Shown: positions 44,431 through 54,496, numbered from the stretch's first letter. The stretch is 64,000 nt of DNA from Magnetospirillum sp. SS-4 (GCF_902729425.1 NZ_CACVCH010000092.1:124001-188000), one strand, 5' to 3'. Translations and numbers: made by a program. Notes: generated by a model not told the origin, from the sequence alone.

Positions 44431-44994
44431 TTGAAGCCGCTTCTGTCATTGAGTGCGCTGATCGACGGGCTGAATGAACGTATTGGGCTGGCGGTGCGAT
44501 GGCTGATCCTGGTCATGGTGGTGATCAGCGCCGGCAACGCCTCGGTCCGCTATCTTTTCAACACCAGTTCCAATGCCTGGCTTGAGGTGCAGTGGTACCT
44601 GTTTTCGGCGGTGTTCCTGCTGTGCTCCGGCTATACCCTGCTGCGCAACGAGCATATCCGCATCGACGTGGTGTCCGGCCGCCTGTCGCGCCCGCTCCAG
44701 ATATGGATCGACATCCTGGGAACCGTCTTCTTCCTGTTTCCGGCGATCATCCTGATCATGTGGCTGTCCTGGCCGATGTTCATGAATTCGTTCCTGCAAG
44801 GAGAGATGTCGGGCGATGCCGGCGGCTTGCTGCGATGGCCGGTAAAGCTGCTGATCCCCATCGGCTTCCTCCTGCTCCTGATTCAAGGGATGTCCGAACT
44901 GATCAAGAAGATCGCCATCCTGACCGGCGACATTCCCGACCCCGGCGAACACGGCCACCATCATCACACCTCGGCCGATGGAGACGCCGCATGA
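44431..44994 (+). CDS. dctQ: TRAP transporter small permease (DctQ)
   Basis: A 187-residue DctQ protein with four hydrophobic segments (AVRWLILVMVVISAGN, YLFSAVFLLCSGYTLL, GTVFFLFPAIILIMWLSW, KLLIPIGFLLLLIQG). With DctM it forms the sodium- or proton-driven membrane part of an organic-acid transporter. The TTG at 44431 is chosen because GGGAGGG and AGGGAA precede it and it starts at the conserved region; the upstream frame to 44263 is the antisense of ygiQ. The tail contains a run of histidines (GHHHHTS) that might bind metal. Stop overlaps dctM by ATGA. Confidence 0.85.
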   Translation: MKPLLSLSALIDGLNERIGLAVRWLILVMVVISAGNASVRYLFNTSSNAWLEVQWYLFSAVFLLCSGYTLLRNEHIRIDVVSGRLSRPLQIWIDILGTVFFLFPAIILIMWLSWPMFMNSFLQGEMSGDAGGLLRWPVKLLIPIGFLLLLIQGMSELIKKIAILTGDIPDPGEHGHHHHTSADGDAA

Positions 44995-46466
44995 CCGCGT
45001 TTCTGATCGCCAACATGGCGCCGCTGATGTTCGGCGCCCTGGTCGTGTTCCTGCTGATGGGCTATCCGGTCGCCTTCGCCCTGGCCGCCAACGGCATCAT
45101 CTTCGGCCTGCTGGGCATGGAACTGGGGTTGTTGAATTCCCAGCTGTTCCAGGCGTTGCCGGAACGGGTGTTCGGCATCATGCGCAACGACACCTTGCTG
45201 GCCATTCCGTTCTTCACCTTCATGGGGCTGATCCTGGAACGAAGCGGCATGGCCGAGGACCTGCTGGACACCATCGGCCAGTTGTTCGGTCCCATCCGGG
45301 GCGGCCTCGCCTACGCGGTGGTGTTCGTCGGCGCCCTGCTGGCGGCGACCACCGGCGTGGTGGCGGCCTCGGTGATCTCCATGGGGCTGATCTCGCTGCC
45401 GATCATGCTGCGCTACGGCTATGACCGGCGCATCGCCACCGGCGTCATCGCCGCCTCCGGCACCCTGGCCCAGATCATTCCGCCGTCGCTGGTCCTGATC
45501 ATCATGGCCGACCAACTGGGCCGCTCGGTCGGCGACATGTATGCCGGCGCCTTCATTCCCGGTTTCGTGCTGACCGCGCTTTACGCCGGCTACATCTTCA
45601 TGCTGACCATGATCTATCCCAAGGCGGCGCCGGCCTTGCCGCTGGAGGCGCGTTCGCTGCGGGGGATGGCGCTGATCATCCGTTCCGTCACCTGCCTGCT
45701 GCCGCCGCTGGTGCTGATCTTCCTGGTGCTGGGCACCATCTTCCTCGGCATCGCCACTCCGACCGAGGGAGGCGCCATGGGGGCGTCGGGCGCCCTGATC
45801 CTGGCCCTGAGCAAGCGCAAGCTGAGCTGGTCCCTGCTGAAGCAGGCGATGGACACCACCGCCAAGCTGTCCACCTTCGTGCTGTTCATCCTGGTGGGAT
45901 CGACGGTGTTCGGCTTGGTGTTCCGCGGCGTTGACGGCGACCTGTGGGTCGAGCATCTGCTGACCGGCCTGCCTGGCGGGGTGCTGGGGTTCCTGATCGT
46001 CGTGAACGTGCTGGTGTTCGTGCTGGCCTTCTTTCTTGATTTCTTCGAACTGGCCTTCATCCTGGTGCCGCTGCTGGGGCCGGTGGCCGAGAAGCTGGGC
46101 ATCGACCTGATCTGGTTCGGCGTCCTGCTGGCGGTGAACATGCAGACGTCGTTCATGCATCCGCCGTTCGGTTTCGCCCTGTTCTACCTGCGCAGCGTGG
46201 CGCCGCGCTCGGACTACATCGACAAGATCACCAACAAGATGACCGCCAAGGTGACCACCGGCCAGATTTACTGGGGGGCGGTGCCGTTCGTGGTGATCCA
46301 GGTGATCATGGTCGGCCTGGTCATCGCCTTTCCCAACATGGTCACCGGCGGACTGGACAAGACCAAGGCGTTCGACGCCTCGAAGATTCAGATCGAGGTT
46401 CAGCAGGAGGATTATGGCGGCGGGACCGGCATGTACGGCGACGACGAGGAGAAAGAGAAGAAGTAG
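44991..46466 (+). CDS. dctM: TRAP transporter large permease (DctM)
   Basis: A 491-residue DctM permease with about twelve membrane segments. Signature regions are LLAIPFFTFMGLILERSGMA, AATTGVVAASVISMGLISLP and IIPPSLVLIIMA; NMQTSFMHPPFGFALFYLRS is near the C-terminus. The last 30 residues are acidic/lysine-rich (DDEEKEKK). Starts in the dctQ stop (ATGA). It shares a bidirectional terminator with the convergent binding-protein gene. Confidence 0.93.
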   Translation: MTAFLIANMAPLMFGALVVFLLMGYPVAFALAANGIIFGLLGMELGLLNSQLFQALPERVFGIMRNDTLLAIPFFTFMGLILERSGMAEDLLDTIGQLFGPIRGGLAYAVVFVGALLAATTGVVAASVISMGLISLPIMLRYGYDRRIATGVIAASGTLAQIIPPSLVLIIMADQLGRSVGDMYAGAFIPGFVLTALYAGYIFMLTMIYPKAAPALPLEARSLRGMALIIRSVTCLLPPLVLIFLVLGTIFLGIATPTEGGAMGASGALILALSKRKLSWSLLKQAMDTTAKLSTFVLFILVGSTVFGLVFRGVDGDLWVEHLLTGLPGGVLGFLIVVNVLVFVLAFFLDFFELAFILVPLLGPVAEKLGIDLIWFGVLLAVNMQTSFMHPPFGFALFYLRSVAPRSDYIDKITNKMTAKVTTGQIYWGAVPFVVIQVIMVGLVIAFPNMVTGGLDKTKAFDASKIQIEVQQEDYGGGTGMYGDDEEKEKK

Positions 46467-46469
46467 ACG

Positions 46470-46504
46470 AAAAAAGCCCCGGAACCCGAGGTTCCGGGGC
46501 TTTT
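46470..46504. terminator. Bidirectional terminator between dctM and dctP
   Basis: Arms GCCCCGGAAC (46476-46485) and GTTCCGGGGC (46491-46500) with a 5-base loop, A run before and TTTT after; works on both strands, 4 bp after dctM and 18 bp after the dctP stop. Confidence 0.92.
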
Positions 46505-46521
46505 GCGCGAACCTGCCGGCA

Positions 46522-47706
<1,185 letters not shown>

Positions 47707-49677
47707 TCAGGGGCCGGTCTCCGCCCCTTCCTGGTGCAGCAGCGGCAAGATGACGTGAAAGGTTGTGCCCGCGCCGATGGCGCTGTCGACGGCGATGGCG
47801 CCGCCCATGTTGGCGACGATGCCCTGGACCACCGACAGCCCCAATCCGGTTCCCTGGCCCACCGGCTTGGTGGTGAAGAAGGGGTCGAATATCTTGGCGA
47901 TGACGGATCGGCTCATGCCGCTGCCGGTATCGCCGACCTTGATCTCCACATGTTCCCGATCGGGGTCGAGGATGGCGAGCGGATTGACCACGGCTTCATC
48001 GCCGCTGGCGGCGACCGAATGTATCTGCCGGGACAGGGCGGCAAGTTCAAGGGGCGACAGCTGGTTCAGCGCCAGGACCAGGGTGCCGGCCCCATCCATG
48101 GCGTCGCGGGCGTTGTTGGCCAGATTGAGCAGGACCTGCTGTATCTGCCCCGCGTTGGCGACGGCGACGGCCCTGTCGACGTTGCGGCCGTGCTGGATGC
48201 GGATGGTCGGGGGAAGGGTCGACGTGGCCAGACCGACAAAGGATTCGAACACCGGCACCAGATCGATGGCGCCCGCCTCCTTTTGCTCCTTGCGGCAATA
48301 GGCGAGGACATTGCGGACGATGTCCCGGCTGTTCTTGGCGGCGTCGATGATGCGTTGCACCCGTTCGGCGTTCTTCCGGTCCAGCGCCACCGAACGGGCC
48401 ACCATCTCGGCCCCCATCAGGATTGGACCCAGCATGTTGTTGAGTTCGTGGGCGATGCCGCCGGCCAGCCGCCCCAGCGCTTCCAGCTTTTGCCCCTCGT
48501 GCAGCATGCTTTCCAGTTGCCGGCGTTCCCGGGTGGCCTGGGTGGCCTCGGTGATGTCCTCGATGAAGCACAGGACCGAGTGGCTGTCGGTGTCGAGGTC
48601 GGTGGAAAACTGGGTGATGGTCAGGCGCCAGTGGCGTTCGGCCCCGTCGGGAAGGTTGGGATGGCAGACCACGCAACAGGAAAGGCCCAGGGGAGGCGGG
48701 GCCGACAGCGGCGGCATGACGAGATTGGGGACGAACCTGAACAGGCTGACCCCCAGCAGGGTGTCGTAATCGCTGCCGGCCATGGTTTCGAAAGCCGGGT
48801 TGTAGAACTGGATGGTGCCGTCCGGGGCGACGACGACGATGCCCAGCGAGGCGGCGGCGAAGGCGACGCGCAGCCGCTTCTCGCTTTCCTCCAGCCGTTT
48901 CTCGGCGGTCCGGCGCAAGGTGATGTCGCGGCCGATGACGATCAGGGACAGTTTGCCGTCGCTGCGCACCTCGCTGACCGTCATCTCGAACGGAAAGCTG
49001 GTGCCGTCGCGGCGGCGGGCGGTGATCTCGGCGTTGCCGCCGTGGTTGGCGGCCAGGTCGGCGTCGTCGAATCCGGGCTGCCGCGGCGGATCGATCAGTT
49101 CGTTGAACGGCCGCCCCGTCAATTCCTCGGCCAGATAGCCGAAATTGCGCTCGGCGGCGGCATTGCTCCAGGTGATCCGGTCCTCTCCCAGGATGAAGAT
49201 GCAGTCCTCGGCGTGGTCCATCAGCATCTGGAGCTGGACTTCGGCCCGCATGCGCGGCGTGTTGTCCAGCCACAGCCCGTCCCAGGCGATTCCCCCGCCG
49301 GCCAGCCGACGCGGCCGTGACGTTCCCTGGAACCAGCGGGTCTCGCCGGCGGCGGTGATGGCCCGGAACTGCTCGGCGCAAGGCTCCATCGCCGCCGCCG
49401 AGGCCCGGATGGCGGCGACGTGGGCATCGCGGTCGGCCCAGTGGACGATGCTCAACGCTCCCTTGGCGTTGACCGCCATCTGGTCGGGGGGGTAGCCGAG
49501 AATCCCGGCGGTGTTGGCCGACATCCAGGGATAGGAGACGATTCCGTCGGCGGTCATGTGGCGGCGCCAGGCGATCCCGCCGAGATCGGCCAGCAGGTCG
49601 AGCGATACCGGCGGAAACGGCGAAGGGGCGTCCACGTCATCCGCCGGGACGGCGGCGGCCGATCCTGCAACGATCAT
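47707..49677 (-). CDS. PAS-domain sensor histidine kinase
   Basis: A 656-residue cytoplasmic kinase with no membrane segment. Three PAS-type domains (about 30-140, 150-275 with AEDCIFILGEDRITWSNAAA, 290-410 with GIVVVAPDGTIQFYNPAFE), then HisKA with LAGGIAHELNNMLGPI (phospho-His in HELNN) and an HATPase with NLANNARDAMDGAG (N box), GDTGSGMS (G1), FDPFFTTKPVGQGTGLGLSV (F and G2). HisKA is of the HELNN type common in NtrB-like kinases. No response regulator is adjacent. It is divergent from mipZ across tandem 17-bp repeats. Confidence 0.9.
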   Translation of the reverse strand: MIVAGSAAAVPADDVDAPSPFPPVSLDLLADLGGIAWRRHMTADGIVSYPWMSANTAGILGYPPDQMAVNAKGALSIVHWADRDAHVAAIRASAAAMEPCAEQFRAITAAGETRWFQGTSRPRRLAGGGIAWDGLWLDNTPRMRAEVQLQMLMDHAEDCIFILGEDRITWSNAAAERNFGYLAEELTGRPFNELIDPPRQPGFDDADLAANHGGNAEITARRRDGTSFPFEMTVSEVRSDGKLSLIVIGRDITLRRTAEKRLEESEKRLRVAFAAASLGIVVVAPDGTIQFYNPAFETMAGSDYDTLLGVSLFRFVPNLVMPPLSAPPPLGLSCCVVCHPNLPDGAERHWRLTITQFSTDLDTDSHSVLCFIEDITEATQATRERRQLESMLHEGQKLEALGRLAGGIAHELNNMLGPILMGAEMVARSVALDRKNAERVQRIIDAAKNSRDIVRNVLAYCRKEQKEAGAIDLVPVFESFVGLATSTLPPTIRIQHGRNVDRAVAVANAGQIQQVLLNLANNARDAMDGAGTLVLALNQLSPLELAALSRQIHSVAASGDEAVVNPLAILDPDREHVEIKVGDTGSGMSRSVIAKIFDPFFTTKPVGQGTGLGLSVVQGIVANMGGAIAVDSAIGAGTTFHVILPLLHQEGAETGP

Positions 49678-49722
49678 GCGCTGCCTGCCTTCAAGTGATC
49701 GATGGGTTTACCCGGAGGCGAT

Positions 49723-49756
49723 AGTGTAGCATACGCTGAAGTGTAGCATAGGCTGA
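49723..49756. repeat. Tandem 17-bp direct repeat between the histidine kinase gene and mipZ
   Basis: AGTGTAGCATACGCTGA (49723-49739) is followed directly by AGTGTAGCATAGGCTGA (49740-49756), one mismatch. It lies 46 bp upstream of the mipZ start and 46 bp upstream of the kinase start, so it may be a shared regulator binding site. Confidence 0.65.
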
Positions 49757-49801
49757 CGGGGCGGGCGCAATGGCCCGGTCCCGGACAGGGGGGGAGGTTC
49801 A

Positions 49802-50650
49802 GTGGCGGGACGCGCCCATGTGGTGGTGATCGGCAACGAGAAGGGGGGATCGGGCAAGACCACCGTCGCCATGCATCTGGCGGTGGGGTTGTTGCGGCTG
49901 GGGTTTCGGGTCGGCTGCATCGACCTGGATCACCGCCAGCAATCCCTGGGCCGTTATATCGCCAACCGGCAGGATTGGATCGGGCGCAGCAAGGTGGTGC
50001 TGCCGGTTCCGGTGCTGGGGGCGGTGTCACAGTCCGTCTCCGACCTCAAGTCCGAATCCGTGGCCGAGGAATGCCGGGCTTTCGACGGCGTTCTGGCCGG
50101 GCTGGGCGAGACCGCCGATTTCATCGTGGTCGATTGTCCCGGCGCCGACGCGCCGCTGGCCCGTCACGCCCATACCCACGCCGACACCCTGATCACCCCC
50201 ATCAACGACAGCCTGCTCGACCTGGATCTGCTGGGGCAGCTCGACCCGGTCAGCCGCGAGCTGAAACGGTCCGGCGTTTACGCCAACCTGGTGTGGGAAT
50301 TGCGGCAAGAACGCCGCAAGCGCCATAAATCCGGCATCGATTGGGTGGTGACCCGCTCGCGGCTGTCGGCGCTGGTGGACCGCAACAAGCTGATGATGGC
50401 CGAAGTGCTTCCGCAGATGCAGCGGGTTCTCGGTTTCCGGCTGGCCGAGGGCTTCGGCGAGCGGGTGATCTACCGCTACATGTTCCTGTGGGGGCTGACG
50501 GTGCTGGACGTGGAACAGGCCTGCATCGGCATGGAGATGACCAAATCCCACCAATCCGCCCTGGACGAGGTCTGCGCCCTGCTGGCCAATCTGTGGCTGC
50601 CCCGGGTCAACGAACGCCTGGACCGGTTGAGGCCGCCGGCGGGGCGGTGA
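49802..50650 (+). CDS. mipZ: MipZ-type ParA-family ATPase
   Basis: A 282-residue ParA/MinD-superfamily ATPase. Deviant Walker A NEKGGSGKTTVAMH with two lysines, then CIDLDHRQQSLGRYIANR and IVVDCPGADA (Walker B region), are the MipZ pattern. MipZ proteins form a gradient from the ParB-bound poles and block FtsZ assembly away from midcell. The start is GTG at 49802 with GGGGGAGG just upstream. Neighbouring RcdA-type and kinase genes support a cell-cycle setting. Confidence 0.88.
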   Translation: MAGRAHVVVIGNEKGGSGKTTVAMHLAVGLLRLGFRVGCIDLDHRQQSLGRYIANRQDWIGRSKVVLPVPVLGAVSQSVSDLKSESVAEECRAFDGVLAGLGETADFIVVDCPGADAPLARHAHTHADTLITPINDSLLDLDLLGQLDPVSRELKRSGVYANLVWELRQERRKRHKSGIDWVVTRSRLSALVDRNKLMMAEVLPQMQRVLGFRLAEGFGERVIYRYMFLWGLTVLDVEQACIGMEMTKSHQSALDEVCALLANLWLPRVNERLDRLRPPAGR

Positions 50651-50660
50651 CGTCGGCGTT

Positions 50661-50694
50661 CCGGCGCCTCCCCTGGCTGGGAGGGAGGCGCCGG
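50661..50694. terminator. Stem-loop between mipZ and the convergent 64-residue gene
   Basis: CCGGCGCCTCCC (50661-50672) and GGGAGGCGCCGG (50683-50694) are perfect 12-bp arms. No clear T tract on either side, but its convergent position suggests termination. Confidence 0.7.
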
Positions 50695-50704
50695 TCTCCC
50701 CCGC

Positions 50705-50899
50705 CTACTGGATGCGCTTCAGCAGAACCCGGATGTCGGGATGATGGTCGAAGGGGTCGATCACCCAGCCCACGTCCTTGATGCTGTACCATTTGCCGCT
50801 ACGGGTCTTGACCGAGGTTCCCACCTTGGGGAACATGTCCCACTCGAAGAACTTGTTCAGTTCACTCTTGTCGAAGGATTCAGAGATAACGTAGCGCAT
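50705..50899 (-). CDS. Small protein of unknown function
   Basis: A 64-residue, aromatic and charged soluble protein (FDKSELNKFFEWDMFPKV, KWYSIKDVGWVIDPFDHH). Not recognised. Codon use looks like coding DNA and the frame is bounded by an AT-rich promoter region and a terminator, so it is likely real. Shine-Dalgarno is weak. Convergent with mipZ; divergent from the RcdA-type gene. Confidence 0.6.
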   Translation of the reverse strand: MRYVISESFDKSELNKFFEWDMFPKVGTSVKTRSGKWYSIKDVGWVIDPFDHHPDIRVLLKRIQ

Positions 50900-51116
50900 G
50901 ATACACCAGCCATAAGATTGTCATAAACCGATGATCATATTCTGGCACGGCTTGTATTGTTATTCTATGAACTGGTTAACAGAACGGATTTGCATAAAAT
51001 TTTACGATATATATTCAATGCGTGTTGTCCGAGCATATAATTTTTCCGTCCGCCCGTTGAACGCTGGTTGCGCAAGTGTCACCTTAAAACCGTGGAAGAC
51101 CACGCGGGGCAGACCG
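50900..51116. promoter_or_regulatory. AT-rich divergent promoter region
   Basis: This 217-bp gap is far richer in A/T than its surroundings (for example ATAAAATTTTACGATATAT near 50995). It should hold promoters for the 64-residue gene and the RcdA-type gene. A TTAA-N7-GATT at about 50977 resembles only part of a CtrA box, so CtrA control is not supported. Confidence 0.45.
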
Positions 51117-51518
51117 ATGCAGCCACCCGTCTATTTCAGTCGGACCTATGACGAGACCTTGGATTTGATGGTCGAGGCGCGGAACTACCTGGCTTGGTCC
51201 GACCGGATGCCGCGCCGTCACCCCGATGGCCTGGCGTCGCTCCGCATGTGCTGCGAGGCCATGCGGGTGACGTCGCGGCTGGCGCAGGTGATGGCGTGGC
51301 TGCTGGCCCAGCGCGCGGTCCACGAAGGCGAGATCACCCAGGAACAGGCGCTGTCGGACCAGTGGCGCCTGTCGGGCGGCGAGATATGTCTCGACGAAAG
51401 TTTCGGCGAGGATTCCGCCTTGCCCAATGGCTTGCGCAGCCTGATGGACCGCAGCTACCGGCTGTACGTGCGGGTGGCGCGGCTGGAGGAGATGATGATG
51501 CGGCGGGTGCTGCACTGA
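51117..51518 (+). CDS. RcdA-type DUF1465 protein
   Basis: A 133-residue helical protein with the DUF1465 pattern: YDETLDLMVEARNYLAWSD, ASLRMCCEAMRVTSRLAQVM, AWLLAQRAVHEGEITQEQAL and RSLMDRSYRLYVRVARLEEM. The Caulobacter member RcdA is an adaptor for ClpXP degradation of CtrA. Located near mipZ, consistent with cell-cycle control. The ATG at 51117 gives the domain cleanly; the longer frame runs into the AT-rich region. Confidence 0.8.
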   Translation: MQPPVYFSRTYDETLDLMVEARNYLAWSDRMPRRHPDGLASLRMCCEAMRVTSRLAQVMAWLLAQRAVHEGEITQEQALSDQWRLSGGEICLDESFGEDSALPNGLRSLMDRSYRLYVRVARLEEMMMRRVLH

Positions 51519-51525
51519 GTCTTCG

Positions 51526-53304
51526 TCAGTACTTGACTTCCCACAACTGGATCTTGTCGCGGAACCCCTTGAGGGAGTGCATGCCGGCATCGACGAAGGC
51601 AAGCCCCTTGGTGCCGGACAGATCCTTGACCACCTGGGTGCACAGGGTCTGGTCGGACTGGGTGGCGGCGCAGACGCGGGCGGACAATTGGACGGTGGAG
51701 CCGAACAGGTCGTCCTCTTCCTGGATGGGTTCGCCGGAATTGAGGCCGATGCGCAGATGCAGCGGCAGATTGGGCTGCTTCTCGTTGTGGATGGCGACCT
51801 GGCGCTGAATCTGGACGGTGGCGTCGACCGCGTTGGCGGCGGAAGCGAACGAGGCCATGATGCCGTCGCCGGTATGCTTGACCTCACGGCCGGCGAACTG
51901 GGTGAGCGCGGTGCGGACGATGGCGTTGTGCTTGCGCACCACCTCCTGGGCCGCCAGATCGCCGCGCGCCTGGGTAAGGTCGGTCGATCCCACCATGTCG
52001 GTGAACATCACGGTCATGATGGACGGCTTCTTCTCGGTGGCCGGCCTGTTCCAGTCCTTGATCAAGGCCTGAAGGGCGTATTGCGGCGTGCCCTCGTCGC
52101 CGGACACCCAGGATTCCATGCCGGAACGACCGGTCTGGATGACCTTCTTGTAGCGTTCCTCCCCCGTGTATTCGCCCACCTTGTCGTGGAACTCCCCGGC
52201 GATGTCGGCGGGGGTTCCCAGCTTCATCAGGGCGGCTTTCAGCAAGGCGCGCTGGGCGTCGTGGTCCAGCCCCCTGATGGCGGCCAGGCCCTGGACCGCT
52301 CCCGCCATGTAGAGGTTGAGGGCGAAGCGGTTGTATTTGTCCAGTTGCGGCGACACCTTGCGCACCGTCTCGATGGCGTGATCGAGGAAACGGGCGCTGA
52401 CGTCCTTGTCGGATTCCTGGGCGGCGCCTCCCTTGCCCTTGGGCTTCTTGGCGGGCTCGGCCTCGGCCGGCGGCGGCGTCAGCGGCGGCGGCTCCTCGTC
52501 CGGTCCGGGCAGGATCTCGGGCAGGACCTCTTCGTCCGCGCCGAAGGTATAGGGCTCCTCCGGTTCGTCGTCGGCCCATTTGTCGGGAATCTGTTCGCTG
52601 GCGGCCTGACTGGCCAGCTTGTTGAGGGATTTTTTCAGCTTGGCGTCCACCTGGGCCTTGGCCGCTGGTACGGGGCGGGCGTTCATGGCGAATTGCGGCT
52701 TGCGAATGGCCAGGTTGGCGTTGCGTGGAATGAAGCGCAGTCCCAGCGGCACGCCGGTCATCAGGAAGACCAGGGTGAAGACCACGAACAGCAATTGTCC
52801 GTATTCGTCGGCGGTGACGCGGAAGCCGAAATCGTAGAGAAAGGTGACGATCGCCGGCAGAACCCGCAGGGCGCCGAGCCCCAGTCCGGCCGCCACCAGA
52901 AGGATGACGGTCAGGCGGAGGATGACGGCGGCGGCGCCGATCCCCGATCCGCCGTGGGAAACCGTGCGCCGGGCGGCAACGGCCTTGCCGCCGCGCCCCT
53001 TGCCGCCCGAGGCCTTGCCGCCGCCGGTTCCGCCGCCGCCGCCGCCGCCACCGCCGGCTCCGGCGGCGATACTGCCCTTCTTGGGCTTGGCGACGGTATG
53101 GCCGCTGATGTAGACGTCGGCTTCGTCGAAATTGTTGTTGTCGGTGTTGTAGGTCTCGCGGATGACCTTGACCCGCACGCCCAGCGTGGATTCCAGTTCC
53201 TTGGCCTCGCGGACAGCCTCGTCCCGCTCCAGGCGCGGAAAGCGCGCATGAAGCATCCAGCCTCGGCCTTCAAGGACGTAGACCTCAAAATGGACGATGA
53301 TCAT
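51526..53304 (-). CDS. Class III adenylate cyclase with N-terminal extension
   Basis: A 592-residue protein. N-terminal 75 residues form a small soluble domain, then a Gly-rich linker with nine consecutive glycines, two membrane segments (LRLTVILLVAAGLGLGAL and LLFVVFTLVFLMTGVPLGL), a Pro/Glu-rich linker and a helical region. The C-terminal 190 residues are the cyclase domain: SIMTVMFTDMVGSTDLTQ (first metal Asp), EVKHTGDGIMASF (second Asp; the Lys suits adenine) and LRIGLNSGEPIQEEDDLFG. It should make cAMP. The Crp-family gene upstream on the same strand, behind rpmE, is a possible downstream target. Confidence 0.88.
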   Translation of the reverse strand: MIIVHFEVYVLEGRGWMLHARFPRLERDEAVREAKELESTLGVRVKVIRETYNTDNNNFDEADVYISGHTVAKPKKGSIAAGAGGGGGGGGGTGGGKASGGKGRGGKAVAARRTVSHGGSGIGAAAVILRLTVILLVAAGLGLGALRVLPAIVTFLYDFGFRVTADEYGQLLFVVFTLVFLMTGVPLGLRFIPRNANLAIRKPQFAMNARPVPAAKAQVDAKLKKSLNKLASQAASEQIPDKWADDEPEEPYTFGADEEVLPEILPGPDEEPPPLTPPPAEAEPAKKPKGKGGAAQESDKDVSARFLDHAIETVRKVSPQLDKYNRFALNLYMAGAVQGLAAIRGLDHDAQRALLKAALMKLGTPADIAGEFHDKVGEYTGEERYKKVIQTGRSGMESWVSGDEGTPQYALQALIKDWNRPATEKKPSIMTVMFTDMVGSTDLTQARGDLAAQEVVRKHNAIVRTALTQFAGREVKHTGDGIMASFASAANAVDATVQIQRQVAIHNEKQPNLPLHLRIGLNSGEPIQEEDDLFGSTVQLSARVCAATQSDQTLCTQVVKDLSGTKGLAFVDAGMHSLKGFRDKIQLWEVKY

Positions 53305-53374
53305 GGTGCCATGAGCCCAATACTACCTGAGTTTGCTCTAATCCCTTCGGCAAGTGATGTCCACAGCAAACGCC

Positions 53375-53399
53375 TTCGGCCGGCAACATGCCGGCCGAA
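53375..53399 (-). terminator. Stem-loop behind rpmE
   Basis: TTCGGCCGGC (53375-53384) and GCCGGCCGAA (53390-53399) with loop aacat. On the minus strand it follows the rpmE stop by 73 bp and is followed by GGCGTTTGC, a weak U tract. Confidence 0.6.
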
Positions 53400-53471
53400 T
53401 ACTTGTTCCTTGGTATCTTTATGTGGGAATTGTCGGCGCGGGCCGCAACCGGCCGCGTCGCCGACCGGGCA

Positions 53472-53705
53472 TCAGGTGTTGGTCGACTTGATGCCGAAAC
53501 CCTCGAACCGCTTCTTGAACTTGGCGAGCTGGCCGCCGGTATCCACCAGACGATGCACGCCGGTCCAGGCCGGATGCGACTTGGGGTCGATGTCCAGGCG
53601 CAGAGAATCGCCGGCCTTGCCCATGGTCGACCGGGTCTTGAACTCGGTGCCGTCGGTCATCACCACGGTGATCTCGTGGTAGTCGGGGTGAATATTGTCC
53701 TTCAT
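53472..53705 (-). CDS. rpmE: Ribosomal protein L31
   Basis: A 77-residue L31: [20 protein letters not shown], then [20 protein letters not shown]. The zinc-binding CxxC pair is absent, so it is a cysteine-less (C-minus) form that needs no zinc. It binds the large ribosomal subunit near the central protuberance. The ATG at 53705 has GGAG 10 bases upstream; a TTG at 53714 in frame is not used. Confidence 0.95.
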   Translation of the reverse strand: MKDNIHPDYHEITVVMTDGTEFKTRSTMGKAGDSLRLDIDPKSHPAWTGVHRLVDTGGQLAKFKKRFEGFGIKSTNT

Positions 53706-53767
53706 GGCCTGCAACTCCGCAAATCGAAGGCGCCTCTATAACCAAAACGCCGGACCTGCGCAAGCCT

Positions 53768-54469
53768 TTAAGGCGGCGAAACGAACTCCTCCAGAGCCTT
53801 GGTCTTGTTCAGGGTGATCTGGCCGCGCCCCAGGGTGACGATGCCCACCTGTTCCCATTTGGACAGCACCTTGTTGACGCTTTCGCGACTGATGCCCAGA
53901 TGGTCGGCGACTTCCTGCTGCGACAGGCGGATGGTGGCTGGGCCCTGGGGATGATCGCGGCTGCCCATGGTGGCGTCCAGCACCAGCAAGTGCTTGGCGA
54001 GGCGGCCGGGCAGGGACATGAACACCACGTCCTCCAGCAGGTCGTCGGCGCGGCGCACCCGGTCGCACAATACCTTCAGCAGATGCAGGGACTGGATGGG
54101 GTGGCGCTGGAGAAAGGCGTGGACGTCCTTGCGGTCGATGGCCAGCAATTCGCTGGTCTCCATGGCGGTGGCGTCGGCCGAGCGGGCTCCGCCGTCGAGA
54201 ACGGCGATCTCGCCGAACAATTCGCCCGGCCGGATCATGCCATAGGTGACCTCGCGCCCCTCGGCCGACAGAACGCCTATGCGAATCAACCCCTTGGCCA
54301 CAAGATAAAGACGGTCGCCGGGGTCGCCCTTGGAAAACAGGATCTCGCGGGGGTCGACCGAGATGGTCTTGGCCTTGGCGGCCAGTTCGTCCAGCAGCGA
54401 TGGTGGAATGGCAGCGAACAGCGGCGTCCTCGCCAGCATCTCGCGTCGTCGTTGCAGTGTTTCGCTCAT
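53768..54469 (-). CDS. Crp/Fnr-family transcriptional regulator
   Basis: A 233-residue regulator: cyclic-nucleotide-binding domain (about 15-135) with phosphate-binding cassette FGEIAVLDGGARSADATA (the Arg-Ser pair kept), long dimerisation helix, and a helix-turn-helix LSQQEVADHLGISRESVNKV near 180-200. The intact cassette and absence of FNR-type cysteines favour a cyclic-nucleotide ligand. It follows the globin-like receptor gene after 27 bp. Confidence 0.88.
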   Translation of the reverse strand: MSETLQRRREMLARTPLFAAIPPSLLDELAAKAKTISVDPREILFSKGDPGDRLYLVAKGLIRIGVLSAEGREVTYGMIRPGELFGEIAVLDGGARSADATAMETSELLAIDRKDVHAFLQRHPIQSLHLLKVLCDRVRRADDLLEDVVFMSLPGRLAKHLLVLDATMGSRDHPQGPATIRLSQQEVADHLGISRESVNKVLSKWEQVGIVTLGRGQITLNKTKALEEFVSPP

Positions 54470-54496
54470 GGGCCGGGTTCTCCCTCAGCCGGAACT

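Noticed and set aside
50970-50990. CtrA binding site upstream of the RcdA-type gene
   Set aside because: Only TTAA-N7-GATT is present; the second half-site fails, so evidence is too weak.
53030-53062. Simple-sequence GGC repeat as a possible slippage locus
   Set aside because: It is a trinucleotide glycine linker inside the cyclase frame; length changes would not shift the frame, so it is just a flexible linker.
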